DNA of 64,000 nt from Enoplolaimus lenunculus (Eukaryota; Nematoda; Enoplea; Enoplida; Thoracostomopsidae): NCBI GenBank assembly GCA_030248215.1, contig JASANG010001414.1, positions 644,501 through 708,500 of the forward strand. The letters run 5' to 3'. The translations under genes were made by a program, and so were the position numbers. Shown piece after piece: positions 22,401-33,779 of the stretch. The notes below the pieces were generated by a model. The model was not told the origin of the DNA and ran no database searches. It saw only the letters and a program-made list of their open reading frames with translations. The first letter of the stretch is position 1. Each line of letters opens with the position of its first letter.

Positions 22401-25400
22401 CGTTTTTATCCAAAATCTTTAGCATCAATGGTGTTGAGAAACATTTGAAACACACAGTAAATATAGGCATTAAGAATATAAAATGTGATCTACTGAAGTT
22501 GACTATTTTTGCAGCAGCTCAAATTGGATATATTTTTGCAATTTACCGCCTGGAAACCGAATTGATCGGGCTTACGCACGTTTACGTACATTGTTTTCTG
22601 AATTGTTTGGGGTCGTACCCAGTTGCATACTCTTGTTAGAACGGTAATGCAAATTAAGTTAAACCCATTGCTCTTAAAATAAGAGTCTATCGTATTACTA
22701 CTGGAAAAGCCTTGACCTAAGAAAGTATTCTCAAATGTGTATAGCACTTGTCACTAGTTGATAAATAGGCCTTGTAACTTTCGATTAAGACAACTGCATT
22801 TTTGAAAATCAGCAACTGCAGCGCAGATGTTGTTCAGTTTGAAAACCAATCGCTAAACTGTGTAGTTAACGTACTTAGTCTTCAAAATATAATAGAATAT
22901 CGAGTAAGTTTAGACTTAGGCGTAGGAATCACACGCTTACGCAGCGATAAAAATATTAATAAAGTGCTGTATTAGATGGGATTTTTGTGAATGGTTTCAC
23001 ACATTTCTGTCTCCCATCGTTTCAGACTCAAAGGGCCAACAGGCGAAAAAGGTGACACTGGGCCAAGTGGTGTGCCGGGCAGGCAAGGACCCATAGGACC
23101 GCCGGGACGAAAAGGAAGTGAAGGCCAAAATGGCGAAATAGGTGTCAAAGGACCTCCTGGTATATTTACATCTTTTTATTTGAAGTGTATTTCCTTTACA
23201 TTGAGCTTGTTTTTGTCAAAGAATCATTACCAACTGGTTAAAAATCCTATGTACTCAATCGTAGGTGTTATTTGCTTATTCCTGTTTTCTAAATATGGCG
23301 ATCGAAAATTATGTGAGTTGCGATAACCATTAAATTTCTAAACATTAATTTTACGTGCATATGAAATAGACCCAAGTTTCGGTGTAAAATACCAGTCGTA
23401 GTGGGACTACATTTATAGAACGAAGCTCGAACACACTTAAGCAATTAAGGTAATATGCAAATTAGTTATTAGCTAACTATTCATTTATCGGTTTTGGAGG
23501 TTTGTAAGCAATTTCCTCAGATTCCTCGCACCTAAAAACCCTTCAGCCACCCTATAATTTTTGGAATAATTTAAAAAGTCCTAATTTTGTCTTGTCAATT
23601 AAGCTAATATGCAAATTAACTATTAGCTAACTATTCAATTATCGGTGTTGGAGGTTTGTAAACAATTTATTCAGATTCTTCGCGCCCAAAAACCTACAGT
23701 AAGCCCTTATAATTATTGAAATAATTTAAAAAGTCCTAGTTTTGCCTTGCCAATTAAGCTAATATGCAAATTAGCTATTAGCTAACTATTCAATTATCGG
23801 TTTTGGATGTTTGTAAACTATTTAATCAATTTCCATGCACCTAAATACCCTTTAGTGCTGAAATTATATTGCTTTTAACCTTAATAATTAGTGAAATATT
23901 GTAAAAAGTCCTAATTTAGGCTTATAACCTATACTAATATGCAAATTATCTATTAGCTAACTGCTCAATCATCGGGTTTGGAGGTTTGTAAACAGTCTAC
24001 ATAGATTCTTCGCAGCCAAAAACCCTTTAATGCTAAAATTAGATTGCTTCTAACTGTAATAATTAGTGAAATATTATGGAAAGTCCTAATTTAGGCTTAT
24101 TTAATTATGCAAATTAGCCTGTAGCTACTAAACGGCTTGCAATTTTAAAACCCCAATGCGAGGTTAACACCCCAGGATAATTGGCTTTCAAACAAAAAAA
24201 AGTTCATCAAAATCGGTTCAGCCGTTCCTGAGATTCTTTTCGGACGGACAGACGGACAGACGGACGGACGGACATCCACCTTTCGACCCCCAAGTACAAA
24301 ACATAAAACGCTTCGCGAAACTCCGAGCTTCGCTCGGAGTTTCGCTTCGCTCAATTAATTTGTTTCAGGGCCACCTGGTGAACTGATCATCAATGACGAT
24401 GCGCCGCCAGGCAAACCAGGACCGCGAGGTCCTTCAGGAATTGTTGGTCAACCTGGACCGCCTGGCAACGATGGCCTTATGGGTGGTTTTGGTTCTATGG
24501 GTTCATTTGGTACCAAAGGTAAGTGGGTTTAAAAATATTTCTTTGTTTTTGTTGATGTTAAATATGGACTTATCATTTTTTGAATATCTGGAAGTTTTGC
24601 CTAACGTATACGGATACGCTAATTATTTGATTCACAAATACATTCGAATGTTGACATAAACGAACATTTCAGACTGGATAATCATGCTTTTAATAAGAGC
24701 ACCCCCTTGTTTAGAGGCTGGGTCTCTGCCACATACAATGAACAAAAATTAAATTATTATCGGAGTAATTTTCGTTGCCGGATACATAAGGTGCCATGGA
24801 TCACATAGGTTATACCCCCTCTAAATAAAGGGGGGGCATGGCAAAAACGCAACGAGTGCCGGGCACGTTCTTTTCTACACACAATGTACCCAGTTGCATA
24901 ATCTTGTTGAGCATTATCCACTGTTGATAAGTGCAAGAGTGAATGATGTCCACCTTGCAGAAGAGTGTGCAACTGCTTGGGTTGTGCATGGTACTAAATG
25001 TACCAGCACGCGTTGCATTTTTGTTCGACCGCCCCCCAATTAGGGGGGAGGTTTAAGCAAGAGATTAACAATAAAGTATGCTTCAGTACACCTACCCCCC
25101 TTAAACAAGGGGGGGTTACAATTTGCTGCTAGCATTACTACGATATAAAACTGCATACAGACACCTAAACAAGGAGGGGGGTAGGCCAAAAACGCAACGC
25201 GTGCCAAGTACATTCTTTAATACGCACAATGTACCCAGTTGCACACTCTTGTTATAAACAGTGATCATCCACTCTTGATAAGAGTAAGCACCTATCGTTA
25301 GTTAGTGATACGTACTGCAACTTAAGGCGTTGCATGCAGTTGAAACCACGGCTACTCGTCTTAATTAAGCATGTAAAATTGACTTTAGCGTTGGTGTAAT

Positions 25401-25697
25401 TTTATTTTTTAGTCTTTTAAGTAGGTTATTGTTTAGTATTTGCAAGTAACGGACACCTGTGGTTACTGCTTTATATTCTATGTGCTTTTATAAGCAGTAT
25501 TGTATAAAAACCATGTTACAATATATTGTGTTCTGCTGTACAAGACGGGTTTGGTTCATGACCTATGTTTGATTTTAGGTCCACCGGGTAAACCTGGCAA
25601 ACCAGGTCCGCCTGGGTTATCTGGGAACAGCGGCATCTCGGGTGAAGCCGGTGGCTGTGATCATTGCCCGCCGCCAAGAACGTCACCGGGATATTAG
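19270..25697 (+). CDS. Nematode cuticle collagen (6 exons, 270 residues)
   Basis: Secreted structural collagen of the cuticle. Exons: 19270-19428, 21585-21645, 21984-22173, 23026-23159, 24369-24518, 25579-25697; phases agree and the total is 813 nt. Exon 1 encodes [20 protein letters not shown] followed by a hydrophobic stretch, [12 protein letters not shown] and a Cys: the nematode cuticle collagen N-terminal domain, acting as signal-anchor. Then come CCTC, about 10 Gly-X-Y triplets, an interruption with CMKC, about 20 triplets, a short break (IINDDAPP), about 20 triplets, and [13 protein letters not shown]. The paired Cys around the triple helix and the Tyr end are typical of cuticle collagens. 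Most introns split Gly codons. The length is slightly short for the family (about 300), and no RxxR processing site is seen between the N-domain and the first Cys, so a small exon in intron 1 may be missing. An upstream in-frame ATG at 19153 would add 39 residues and is less likely. Confidence 0.93.
19953..20120 (-). mobile_element. CCCGTAGCC-type MITE, copy 4 (in collagen intron 1)
   Basis: ACCCGTAGCCCGC at one end, TTAGCTACGGGCCCG at the other; reversed relative to copies 2 and 3. Confidence 0.65.
20456..20600 (+). repeat. Degenerate CCTAAG array (MITE body remnant)
   Basis: Run of CCTAAGC-like units with substitutions in collagen intron 1; terminal repeats not recognised. Confidence 0.6.
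20738..20940 (-). mobile_element. TTAGGC-bearing MITE, copy in collagen intron 1
   Basis: GGTTCATGTAAAAATCAGGG and TTCTTTTACATTGGCC ends, exact 8-bp duplications AGACGATC (20730-20737 and 20941-20948), clean GGCTTAGGCTTAGGCTTAGG core. Confidence 0.92.
21209..21479 (+). mobile_element. TTAA-flanked MITE with tRNA-like module, copy 2 (collagen intron 1)
   Basis: Begins TTAACCCCTTCTCACA and ends TGTGAGAAAGGGTTAA. A box B-like GAGTTCGAATCC is followed by TAGCATAAAAGTAGG. Ends about 100 bp before collagen exon 2. Confidence 0.8.
21585..21645 (+). CDS. Cuticle collagen exon 2 (linker)
   Basis: Short Pro/Ser-rich linker [20 protein letters not shown]. The frame is fixed by the next exon: only this frame joins to the Cys-Cys-Thr-Cys and Gly-X-Y frame at phase 1. 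The acceptor may instead be 8 bases upstream (tttcag at 21571-21576) if exon 1 ends differently, so the 5' edge is uncertain. Donor CTTgtaagt is strong. Confidence 0.6.
21984..22173 (+). CDS. Cuticle collagen exon 3 (first Gly-X-Y block)
   Basis: Encodes CCTCQQ, ten Gly-X-Y triplets, a non-collagenous stretch with CMKC, and the start of the second block. Splits a Gly codon at donor GGgtaaga. Confidence 0.92.
22370..22640. repeat. Foldback repeat family copy (collagen intron 3)
   Basis: CGCGCGTTGCGTTTTT near the left and GTACCCAGTTGCATACTCTTG-like arm at the right, as at 3.4-4.6 kb. Confidence 0.4.
22722..22862. mobile_element. CCCATATTCTCAAATG MITE, fragment
   Basis: TATTCTCAAATGTGTATAGC start and a central TTGTAACTTTCGA; the far end is missing. 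Confidence 0.5.
23026..23159 (+). CDS. Cuticle collagen exon 4 (Gly-X-Y)
   Basis: Uninterrupted Gly-X-Y triplets ([18 protein letters not shown] and on). Acceptor gtttcag; donor inside a Gly codon, Ggtatat. Confidence 0.92.
23390..24357 (-). mobile_element. Element with about five 180-bp internal repeats and GCTTCGCTCAAT end, copy 1 (collagen intron 4)
   Basis: Internal tandem units carry TATGCAAATTAGCTATTAGC and ATCGGTTTTGGAGGTTTG. The right side has a (GGAC)n tract, a strong hairpin CGAAACTCCGAGC/GCTCGGAGTTTCG, and ends GCTTCGCTCAATTAA. The copy at 58983-59790 has the opposite orientation. Possibly Helitron-like, but I do not see defining ends. Confidence 0.65.
24369..24518 (+). CDS. Cuticle collagen exon 5 (Gly-X-Y with short break)
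   Basis: Encodes GPPGEL, the interruption IINDDAPP, then [19 protein letters not shown] and further triplets. Acceptor tgtttcag lies only about 10 bases after a repeat ending at about 24357; donor AAAGgtaagt. Confidence 0.92.
24815..25290. repeat. Foldback repeat family, paired arms (collagen intron 5)
   Basis: Opposed arms with AAAACGCAACGAGTGCC and CACGCGTTGCATTTTTG, each edged by a run of C or G, then a further arm. Confidence 0.5.
25579..25697 (+). CDS. Cuticle collagen exon 6 (C-terminus)
   Basis: Acceptor gattttag. Encodes the last Gly-X-Y triplets, [15 protein letters not shown] and TAG. The two-Cys end is characteristic of nematode cuticle collagens. Confidence 0.93.
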
Positions 25698-25959
25698 ATA
25701 TTGGTGAAAATGTGCATATTGTTATTATGAAATTTTTTCTAAAAATATTCTAGATCCATTTTGACAATTATAAGAAATTTAAATTTTGTAAACAACAGTT
25801 GGTTTTCGGCAAAAAAGCAGATAAACGCCAAAGGTGAGCCACAGTCATAACAAAAAACTAATAGTTTTGGTTTATATCAAGAAGGCACCATTACTGTACA
25901 ATTTAAGTTTGACCAAGCCTAGTATGTCTGAGCTGTTAATCTGTAATATATTAAAATTA

Positions 25960-26065
25960 GTCAGCGACTTAAGTATTTACTTAACTTAAGGAAGGTTTTA
26001 AGAACGAACGGCAAAATGATTAAGTAACTGCGTAGCACGATAGGGTTTCAGAAACCCAGCCATTG
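25960..26065. repeat. TACTTAAGTAA palindromic repeat, fragment
   Basis: TTAAGTATTTACTTAACTTAAG and a GTTTCAGAAACCCAGCCA end. Fuller copies at 38588 and 51818. Confidence 0.5.
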
Positions 26066-26205
26066 TGGATTAAACAGAAATTACTTAAAAAGTTACATGG
26101 ACTACGCTTTAAATCAAAATCGTGTTGGACCAGAATTCGAATTGTCGGTGTGGAACACGTGAAACGTTTTCTTTAAAATGAAAAAATATAATTTTTAAAT
26201 GTATT

Positions 26206-26211
26206 AATAAA
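26206..26211 (+). promoter_or_regulatory. Candidate polyadenylation signal AATAAA for the collagen gene
   Basis: AATAAA about 510 bases after the collagen stop, in AT-rich DNA. A single hexamer in this base composition is weak evidence. Confidence 0.25.
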
Positions 26212-26592
26212 TAAAATTCTTACGAATATTTTTTGAAAACTAAATGCCACTTAGAAGCAAGTTGCACTATGCTTATAGAAGTAATCAAATACGTGGGATT
26301 TTAGTTCAAGAGTGTACTGATTAATTTCAATGTGGATTTATACTAATTTATGTTATACTCGGATGCTTTGAAAACGGTCAATATAAGGTAAGGTATGTCA
26401 TCATGCACCAACCACTGCATGCTGTCACGAAGAATTGCAAATAAAACAAAGACTATCTTCAAAGCTAAATCGATGCCTGCGTTTGCCTCTAAGCGTAGCA
26501 CCATACTGGTCGTGGGTGCTGTTCGGGCCTTCCGTGATCGTCCTGCGCCTTGCAACACCAATCAATGTTTGGACATTTGGGTTCGAAACAGG

Positions 26593-26755
26593 GGCCCATG
26601 TAAAGATCAGGGGAGGAACGTTTCTCTGTGGGACTAGAATAGAGTAAGCTTAAGGTTTAGACTTATTTTTTCGTTTGGCTTAGGCTTAGGCTTGGGCTTA
26701 GAATTAGAAATATGCTCATTCTTACGCTTATGTTTAGGCTTTTAGGCTTCTACGT
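26593..26755 (-). mobile_element. TTAGGC-bearing MITE, copy lacking one end
   Basis: GGCCCATGTAAAGATCAGGG end and GGCTTAGGCTTAGG core; the opposite terminal repeat is not seen. Confidence 0.75.
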
Positions 26756-27490
26756 TCTTGAACTGTTAACGCGAACAATTACGTATATAAGCTCGCACTG
26801 TTGTGGTCATTTTCAGTATTTTCTGCTCGAAAAGAATCCCTTGGTGGTTAAAGTATTTACATTTAAATCGCTGATTATACTGACATTTGCGTGTACATAT
26901 TTGAAAATCGGAAATAGTTTTACACAGTCACAACAAAAAATTCCTCAAAACTTGGTCTCAATTCTACTCAAAATTGTCACTCGGCAGGAGACAAAAAATT
27001 ACACAGTGTCCCTTTGTCAGTAGAGTATTTGAGATTGTGGTAAAAATTGCAAGATACTGCATACTGATATAATAATAATAATAATAATAGTAATAATAAT
27101 AATAAAAAAATATGTACATTTGTGTTTTACGTACTAAATCGAAAGCCAATGACCTAAATTTAAACAAACGACAATTATTCTATATGCGCAGGTGTATCAA
27201 AAATACTCACGGTGTCATTTATATTATGACGTTGAGGTATTAAGAGAAGGGACAGGAATAATCACGGGATCTCTATATTATGTCAGGAATTTTGGGATGA
27301 AACATTTCTTCGCAATTTTTTTCGCCTACAAATCGGAATGGAATAACGAACACGTTTTTAATATCTTAGAGTTGAGTTATTAATTTTGTATTCATTTGTT
27401 CGTTGAGAAAATATATGTCATTGAGCAGTGGGCGAATAATAGTCGTTAGAGTTAATAGGCGCGTGCAGTATAATAGCTGTTGGCCGGGTC
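26756..27490. other. Intergenic; (TAA)n microsatellite near 27070-27105
   Basis: No gene recognised. Confidence 0.45.
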
Positions 27491-27933
27491 CAGGGTGGGA
27501 ATTTACCTGCGGGTATCCATGGGCATCCGCGGACAGCTGCGGGTAAATGCGGGTCGGGTTGAAGATTTCAACCGCGGGTATTCCCGCGGGTAACGATTTG
27601 GATCACGCGGGTAAAAAATTGTTAGTTTTTACGCGGTGCCAAACCTTTAAGAGTTAAGGTGTAAAAATAATCTGTGCGTTATTTAGTTGGTTTTGAAATT
27701 TTTTTGTTTTTAGTAAGTTTTCATATGTAAAATTCATTGGAGCTATAACACAACACGGTCATCAAAGTGCAAATCACCAACGATCTTTAAAATGATGGTT
27801 TAACTACCAGCGCGGGTAAAAGGTGGGTCGGGGATTGATCTTTTTAGCGAGAGTAAACCCGCGTGCAAGACATTCTTGTTTGCTTGGGTAAAGCGGAGAT
27901 CGGGTAAAAAATCTTTACCCACATCCCACCCTG
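27491..27933. mobile_element. CAGGGTGGGA hAT-like element
   Basis: CAGGGTGGGAATTTACC at the left and CCCACATCCCACCCTG at the right, with GCGGGTAA motifs inside both arms. Target duplications are not visible; another repeat abuts its right end. Confidence 0.55.
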
Positions 27934-28248
27934 GGTATAATTGGATATCCGTTTCCGGTTCAAACTGGTATCCGTTTCGGTTACCAGAAATTCTGTTACG
28001 CTTACGAGGCAAATTAGTTATAAATCAAGCATATATAGCAATTCTTCATTACAAGTAAAAATTATGAAATTTATCCAAAATCTTAAAAAAATTTGTGCAT
28101 CCGCAATTTGTTTCTTCAAAATTTAGAAAGTCCGGTGGACATTTGCACGTCTTAATTGTGTTGGTAGAAAAATAAAACATCTTCGAGACTTTTATTCTTC
28201 GATAACTGTTTTCCGTTTCCGTTATTTTTACTATCCGTTTACACCCTG
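27934..28248. mobile_element. TATCCGTTTCCG hAT-like repeat
   Basis: GGATATCCGTTTCCGG left, ACTATCCGTTTACACCCTG right. Directly adjacent to the preceding element. Confidence 0.5.
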
Positions 28249-28408
28249 GTCGTAGGACATTCGTGTCTGATTGAATGATGCTAATGTAAAAGTGGATTTT
28301 CCTGCAGTACGAATGTGCTATTTCGCTACTAGAGTTCAGAAAAACTCAGTTGCCAACTCAACTCAGTTTTATTGTGCAGTTGTAGTTGAATGTTAAATAT
28401 TTTAAGCT

Positions 28409-28634
28409 ACTGTAGTGACCCGAATAAGAGAAGAGTAATAAAAGAAAGGTCCCCATTTTGAGTCCCAATCAATATGAGTCAGCATCTCTAATAATAGTCC
28501 GAAAGCGAATAGAGTCTTTAAACCGTAAATAGAGTCCATAAATGTCAATTACTATAATTGCAGTGCATAAATGACTGACCCTCTGGAGAGGCGAAATAAA
28601 TATCAGTTCCCTCTCTTGTTCGGGTCAGTACAGT
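28409..28634. mobile_element. ACTGTAGTGACCCGAATAAG MITE
   Basis: Inverted ends ACTGTAGTGACCCGAATAAG and CTTGTTCGGGTCAGTACAGT, about 226 bp. A related fragment lies near 34750-34920. Confidence 0.75.
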
Positions 28635-28839
28635 ATGCAGTGAAACATTCCATTTCTCGACAGTTTCCGTCTTGCGCTATTGTACTTACGTTGGATGTTG
28701 AGTTTTTTGAAACTGCACAACGATGACACAGTTTCACTGATTAACCCCAATTGACTCAGTTTAGAATTTTTTGAAAAAGAAAATTCGCTTAAGCTTTTTC
28801 TTTTATGTTGTCATTTCTTTAAATTAATTTTGAATAAAT

Positions 28840-29060
28840 GTTCGGCAGTATATATGAATATATATTTATTTATATCAATATATACATACATATATATAAA
28901 TATGTAGATATATTAATATATACTTTTATGCATATAAATATATATATTTATATATGTATATATGTTTCTATTGATATAAATAAATAATATATACATAAAT
29001 AAATAACAAATATATTTAAATATATACATATAAATATGTAGATCTATTAATGTATATTTA
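28840..29060. repeat. (TA)-rich microsatellite
   Basis: ATATATA/TATTTATA low-complexity DNA. Confidence 0.85.
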
Positions 29061-29149
29061 TATGTTGTGCAAACATATGTAGGCTCCTAATACCGAGAAT
29101 GGCGTTAAGCCAAACATCTGCGACAAATTTTTTTCATCTCAACCTCTTC

Positions 29150-29310
29150 GGCAATTGTATAGAACACGGCCGTAACAGTGATATATAAGCATATTCCTAA
29201 GCCTCAGCCAAAACACAAAAATTGAAACACAAAATTGTGTCTAAAACTTAACCTTACTATTGTGGTTGGTTCCGTCGAAAAACGTTCCGGTGCTGATCTT
29301 TGCATGGGCC
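29150..29310 (+). mobile_element. TTAGGC-bearing MITE, diverged copy (29.1 kb)
   Basis: GGCAATTGTATAGAACACGG left and GCTGATCTTTGCATGGGCC right, short CCTAAGCCTCAG core. Confidence 0.75.
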
Positions 29311-30131
29311 ACCTTATCAAACAATTTGTTGTACAACAAATAAAAAAAGTTAAAAATTCAAAAAAGTTTTGTATTTTAATATCGAAAAAAAAAGAGTTGA
29401 GTCGCATAATTCTTCTGTCAATCTTTACGCAGTGATTTTATACCAGATCAGTTGATTTCCGATCATCATATGTACACTTCTTTATGTCTTTCGTAGACAA
29501 TTCTGGGACGCGACACTGGTGTATTTTTTTCAAACATTTCTTTTTATCAAATTCCTACTATTTTAAATTATTTGTGCTCGTAGGCTCAATTTTTGAGTAT
29601 AATTTTTGGCTGCATTTTAAGTAATTTAGTATTTTTGGCTGGACTTTAAGTGATTTTTTGTGTGTGATTTTTGTGAACAATAAACTTTTTGATGTGTTTC
29701 ACCACAGTGCCGAAGACAAATTTTGTAATATCTTATTTTTTGTTACTATTACAGACGATAAAGTTCGATTTTTTTTCGACGCAGATAACCTTAATTTTTT
29801 GACCTGACTTCATGTTCTGCTCGTCGGAGACGTAAAGAATTACGCGAAAATATCACGGATTGAACAAAAGAATCCGACTTAATGGAAAAATCTAAATTAT
29901 TCTTTCACTGAACAAAATGTTATCAACGAAATTTCTAATTGTCAACTGCCGTTATTGCAAATTTTAAACAGGTTTGAAATGCAAAAAAATATACCGAATT
30001 ATGATTTGCTGTTTTGTGTGCTTTTGCTACGGTTCGCATTTACTTCTTTGCTTTTTTAAGATTTACAATCGAGTAAACACCAAGTGAATGTTGGTGGACG
30101 TCTATTTGTTTTTAAAATACTTGTAGACTTT
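29311..30131. other. Intergenic, nothing recognised
   Basis: AT-rich; no domain-bearing frames. Confidence 0.5.
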
Positions 30132-30355
30132 AGGGCCCATATTCTCAAATGCGTATAGCACTTATGATCAGTAAGCGATAGGTATTCAAACAGGCGAAGT
30201 GCTGCAATTGCAGATTTTAAAATTGCTACAGCAGTAAGGCAACTCAAACGTAAACAATGCGCTGAATTTCGAACCTCACTATGCGCTGGTACCAAAGTTA
30301 CAGGACCTATCGCCAACTGGTTATAGGTGCTATATACATTTGAGAATACGGGCTT
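30132..30355. mobile_element. CCCATATTCTCAAATG MITE, copy 2
   Basis: GGGCCCATATTCTCAAATGC left and ATACATTTGAGAATACGGGC right. Confidence 0.75.
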
Positions 30356-30815
30356 AGGTATCATTCGATTAGGTTTAAGCTTAAATTTACAGCAATATAT
30401 TCTAGCCGTGGTTTTACACGAGTCATTGTAGCTGTGGTCACTAGCAATATTTATGATACACTACACATTTTTGAACGCTAACAATACAAAGTGAAAGACA
30501 TATTCAATATTTATTTAAAGTTAAATTTTTATAAACTTCCAAATGTCTAAATTTAAATCATCAAAGCAATTCTAAAATTATTTAAATCTTTGTGCCTATT
30601 TCCGATGTGTATAGCACCTATCACCAGTGTTTTTATAGGTCACTTTCCTTGTGCACTTCTGACACATTGGCTGTCTAGCTTACTATAAGACTTACTTAAG
30701 CTTAAGTAAAATGAACAACTTTCTAAGCCTTAGCCTATAATGTCTTAACCTTAATTGAGGGCAAAAGTTTACAAAAGGCCAGGTTCCGATTGTTTCGAAA
30801 CATGAAATTGAAAGT

Positions 30816-31068
30816 ACACTGTAAATTCCTGCGAGTTGATTTTAACTCAGAATGAATTGAATTCGCTCAAAAGCCTGAGCGCTGAATTAGATGTTTCAGA
30901 ACTCTGATTTTTGAATGGATTGAACACATTCTAAGTTCATTTATCAACTCACCCGGAATTATATCAACTCCAGAGCGAGTTAATATTTACTGTTATTAGC
31001 TCAGAAATGACCAAAAATAACAAATTCCCTATCTTAGTTTTATTAATCAACTCATAAGAATTTACAGT
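30816..31068. mobile_element. ACACTGTAAATTCC MITE, copy 1
   Basis: Inverted ends ACACTGTAAATTCCTGCGAG and ATAAGAATTTACAGT, internal TTAACTCAGA and GAGTTAAT motifs. Confidence 0.75.
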
Positions 31069-31133
31069 GAACCAAAGTTTAAACAGTTGTTAAGCGCAGT
31101 TTACATATACATAGTAGTTTTTAACAAAACAGT

Positions 31134-31365
31134 ACACTGTAAATTTCAGTGAGCTGATTTTAACTCAGAATGAGTTGAATCATTCAGTCTGAGTTAGGAC
31201 TCTCAAAGCTCAAAACATTGGGTTGATTCAATTCATTCTAAATTAATTAATCAATTCACCAAGAGTCAACTCAACTCAGCCTGAGTTAATGATTACTGAT
31301 ATTAATTGAGAACTAACCAACTCGGTAACTGAATTGATTAATCAACTCTTTGGAATTTACAGTGT
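31134..31365. mobile_element. ACACTGTAAATTCC MITE, copy 2
   Basis: ACACTGTAAATTTCAGTGAG left and TTTGGAATTTACAGTGT right, 65 bp after copy 1. Confidence 0.78.
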
Positions 31366-31611
31366 ATGTAAGCACAGATTTACGATACGTCTCGCATTTA
31401 TAAATTTATCTCTTCGGCACAATTTAAGACCTAAAAATGGAAAAAGCATGCAAAATTATCAACCGTTTTGCTCATTATCAACTATAGAACAGCATAGAGC
31501 AGACAGGATATATTTAAAACAAACTATTGCAGCTTTCACAATAACTTTTCCCAGCTGTACACCAAACAACATATCATATTCATCGATAAACAACGCAGAA
31601 CGAGCTTAAAC

Positions 31612-31852
31612 CTGGGCACGTATTCTCAAATGTGTGTAGGTCCTATCGCCAATTTGGTGATAGGTTTTATAACTTTCGAACCAGTAAATGCTGAGGCTCA
31701 AAATTCATCACATTTTTCGCATATAATTTGCTCTACTCTTGTACCAATTTTGAGTCCAACAGCTGCAACAGTTTGCGAGTTTGAAAACCTATTACTAATT
31801 GATGATAGTTGCTGTATACTTTTGAGAATATGGTCCCTATATATTCACCATA
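31612..31852. mobile_element. CCCATATTCTCAAATG MITE, copy 3
   Basis: GGGCACGTATTCTCAAATGT left and ATACTTTTGAGAATATGGTCC right. Confidence 0.7.
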
Positions 31853-32163
31853 TATCTGGATGAAAGCTTGAATTTGAATGAAAGCTCGAACCAACAGTCG
31901 GATATCATTAGCTTGAACGCGTCCCCTTAGTGAATTCATGAAAGTTTAGATTTACAAAAACTAAAGGCAGTAGGGGAATTGGTCTGAGAGATAAATTGGC
32001 ATGTAAGGAACCACATGATTTTACAGCGGATACATACATGTTCGTAGCCCTGCAATATGTCTGTGCAGACTGTCGCGATAACAAATAATCTATGAATTTT
32101 TGAAAAAAATCCACTTACAATGTTGATGATGAGAATTTTTGTGGTTAACAATTTATTTTTCAC

Positions 32164-32943
32164 GTCATGTGAATCGAACGAAAAATATATTTTTTTGCCG
32201 AGACTTCAAATTTTAAATTGTAAAATATTAATTTCTTCTTTTATTCACATCCATGCCATCATACACACAAATAAATTTGTCTCAAAGTGTCACACAACAA
32301 CGATACATAACCTTTCCTAAATACGTGCGCTGTCCGACGCAACAAGAATAAAAACACTTCGCAGCTGATAGGGGGAAAACCCGCCCGCCCCCCAATCCAT
32401 AGATTTCCACAGGTCAGGTAAAATCACTGCATCTAATACCTTATTGGACGATCGGTAACGATTGGACAATTTCATCTGAAGACCCAATAGTGTAATTTTT
32501 TGCGCAACCGGCTCCTGCCAATCCAAATTCCTCGGTCTGCCATTGGTTAAAAATGGCCTTATTTCAACGAAGGCCGATGATATATTTTAAGTACGACAGC
32601 CGTGACGCATCTGCATTTTTTTACAAAAATTCTATTACATCTTCATTTTAAGTTTTTTCGTTAATTTCAATGATTTGAATAAAAATTAAATAATTAAATT
32701 GTAAATGCGTTTGACCTAGGTTATTTCTATTGAATATTGTAAATCATATTTAAAATTAACTATATATACATCTACGTTTTTAGGCTATACCTATTATGGT
32801 TCAATGATTAGCGTATTTTACAAAGAAAAACATATGTAACACTACGGAAGCTATTTAGTTTATTCAAGTTGCGTTTTGTTTCAAAAAATTAATGTTTAAT
32901 TAAGCCTTTAGCTAACCAAATTCTGGCAAAGCCTTAAATCGTG
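32164..32943. other. Intergenic, nothing recognised
   Basis: AT-rich with short open frames only. Confidence 0.45.
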
Positions 32944-33163
32944 AGCCCGTAATTTTCAAATGTGTGTAGCACCTATTACCAGTTGATGGACAGGTGTTGG
33001 AATCTTCAAACCGGGGTATGGTGTGGTTTGAAATTCAGCACATTTAAATTGCATTCGATTTACGTCTGTGCAAATAATCTGAAATTGCAGCAACTCGTTA
33101 TTTTGAAAACCTATTACTAACTGGTAATAGGTACTATATGCATTTGAGAAAATGGACCCTTAT
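32944..33163. mobile_element. CCCATATTCTCAAATG MITE, copy 4
   Basis: GAGCCCGTAATTTTCAAATG left and GCATTTGAGAAAATGGACCC right. Confidence 0.7.
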
Positions 33164-33177
33164 AGCCGTGCACAACC

Positions 33178-33391
33178 AGTTTTTACGTATACAACAGGGT
33201 CTTAGCAGCAGTATGAGCCTATTCCTAAGTTTGAGTGTAAGCCTAAGCCTAAGCCCAAGAGTAAGCTTAAGCGTCTGAATCAGCGTATATGTAAGCCTAA
33301 GCCTAAGCACAAAAATTAGTCTAAAGCTCAACCCTACTGTAATGCAGTCCTGCAGAAAAACGTTCCGCCCCTAATCTATATATACATGGTC
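33178..33391 (+). mobile_element. TTAGGC-bearing MITE, copy 330 bp upstream of the PAN/ZP start
   Basis: Weak left end, CCTAAGCCTAAGCCCAAG core, right end AAACGTTCCGCCCCTAATCT then ACATGGTC. Confidence 0.65.
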
Positions 33392-33724
33392 ACAGTTGGC
33401 CTATGAAATGACCTGCTCAATTTTGAAATATCATAAATAATACAACGTGTTTCTTCCGAAAAATTATTTTTAATTTCAGTGTTTCGTTGGTACTGCGACC
33501 TACAAGTTAAACAAATACGTTTCAACTCGAACATGGCCGAATAAGCCAGCAAAATAGCTAATCCGCAAACGAAATATAATACGCTAGCTATGTAATTTTT
33601 ATAAAATCAAACACAAGTAACAATATGGAATTCGGATAACTTACGCAATTTGCTATATTTTGTTCAATTTTAAATGCCATTTAATATCACAACATCAATG
33701 TAGAGTCACATTGCATTCAATGAT

Positions 33725-33779
33725 ATGTGGACATTGATTTCATGGAGTTGTTTCAGTTGGTTCATTACTCATGTCGCGG
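33725..33779 (+). CDS. PAN/ZP gene exon 1 (signal peptide)
   Basis: ATG followed by WTLISWSCFSWFITHVA, a hydrophobic secretion signal, ending at donor GCGGgtaaga in phase 1. It joins in frame to the exon at 35483, giving THVAVDVLGQC. Upstream untranslated exons are not identified. Confidence 0.72.
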
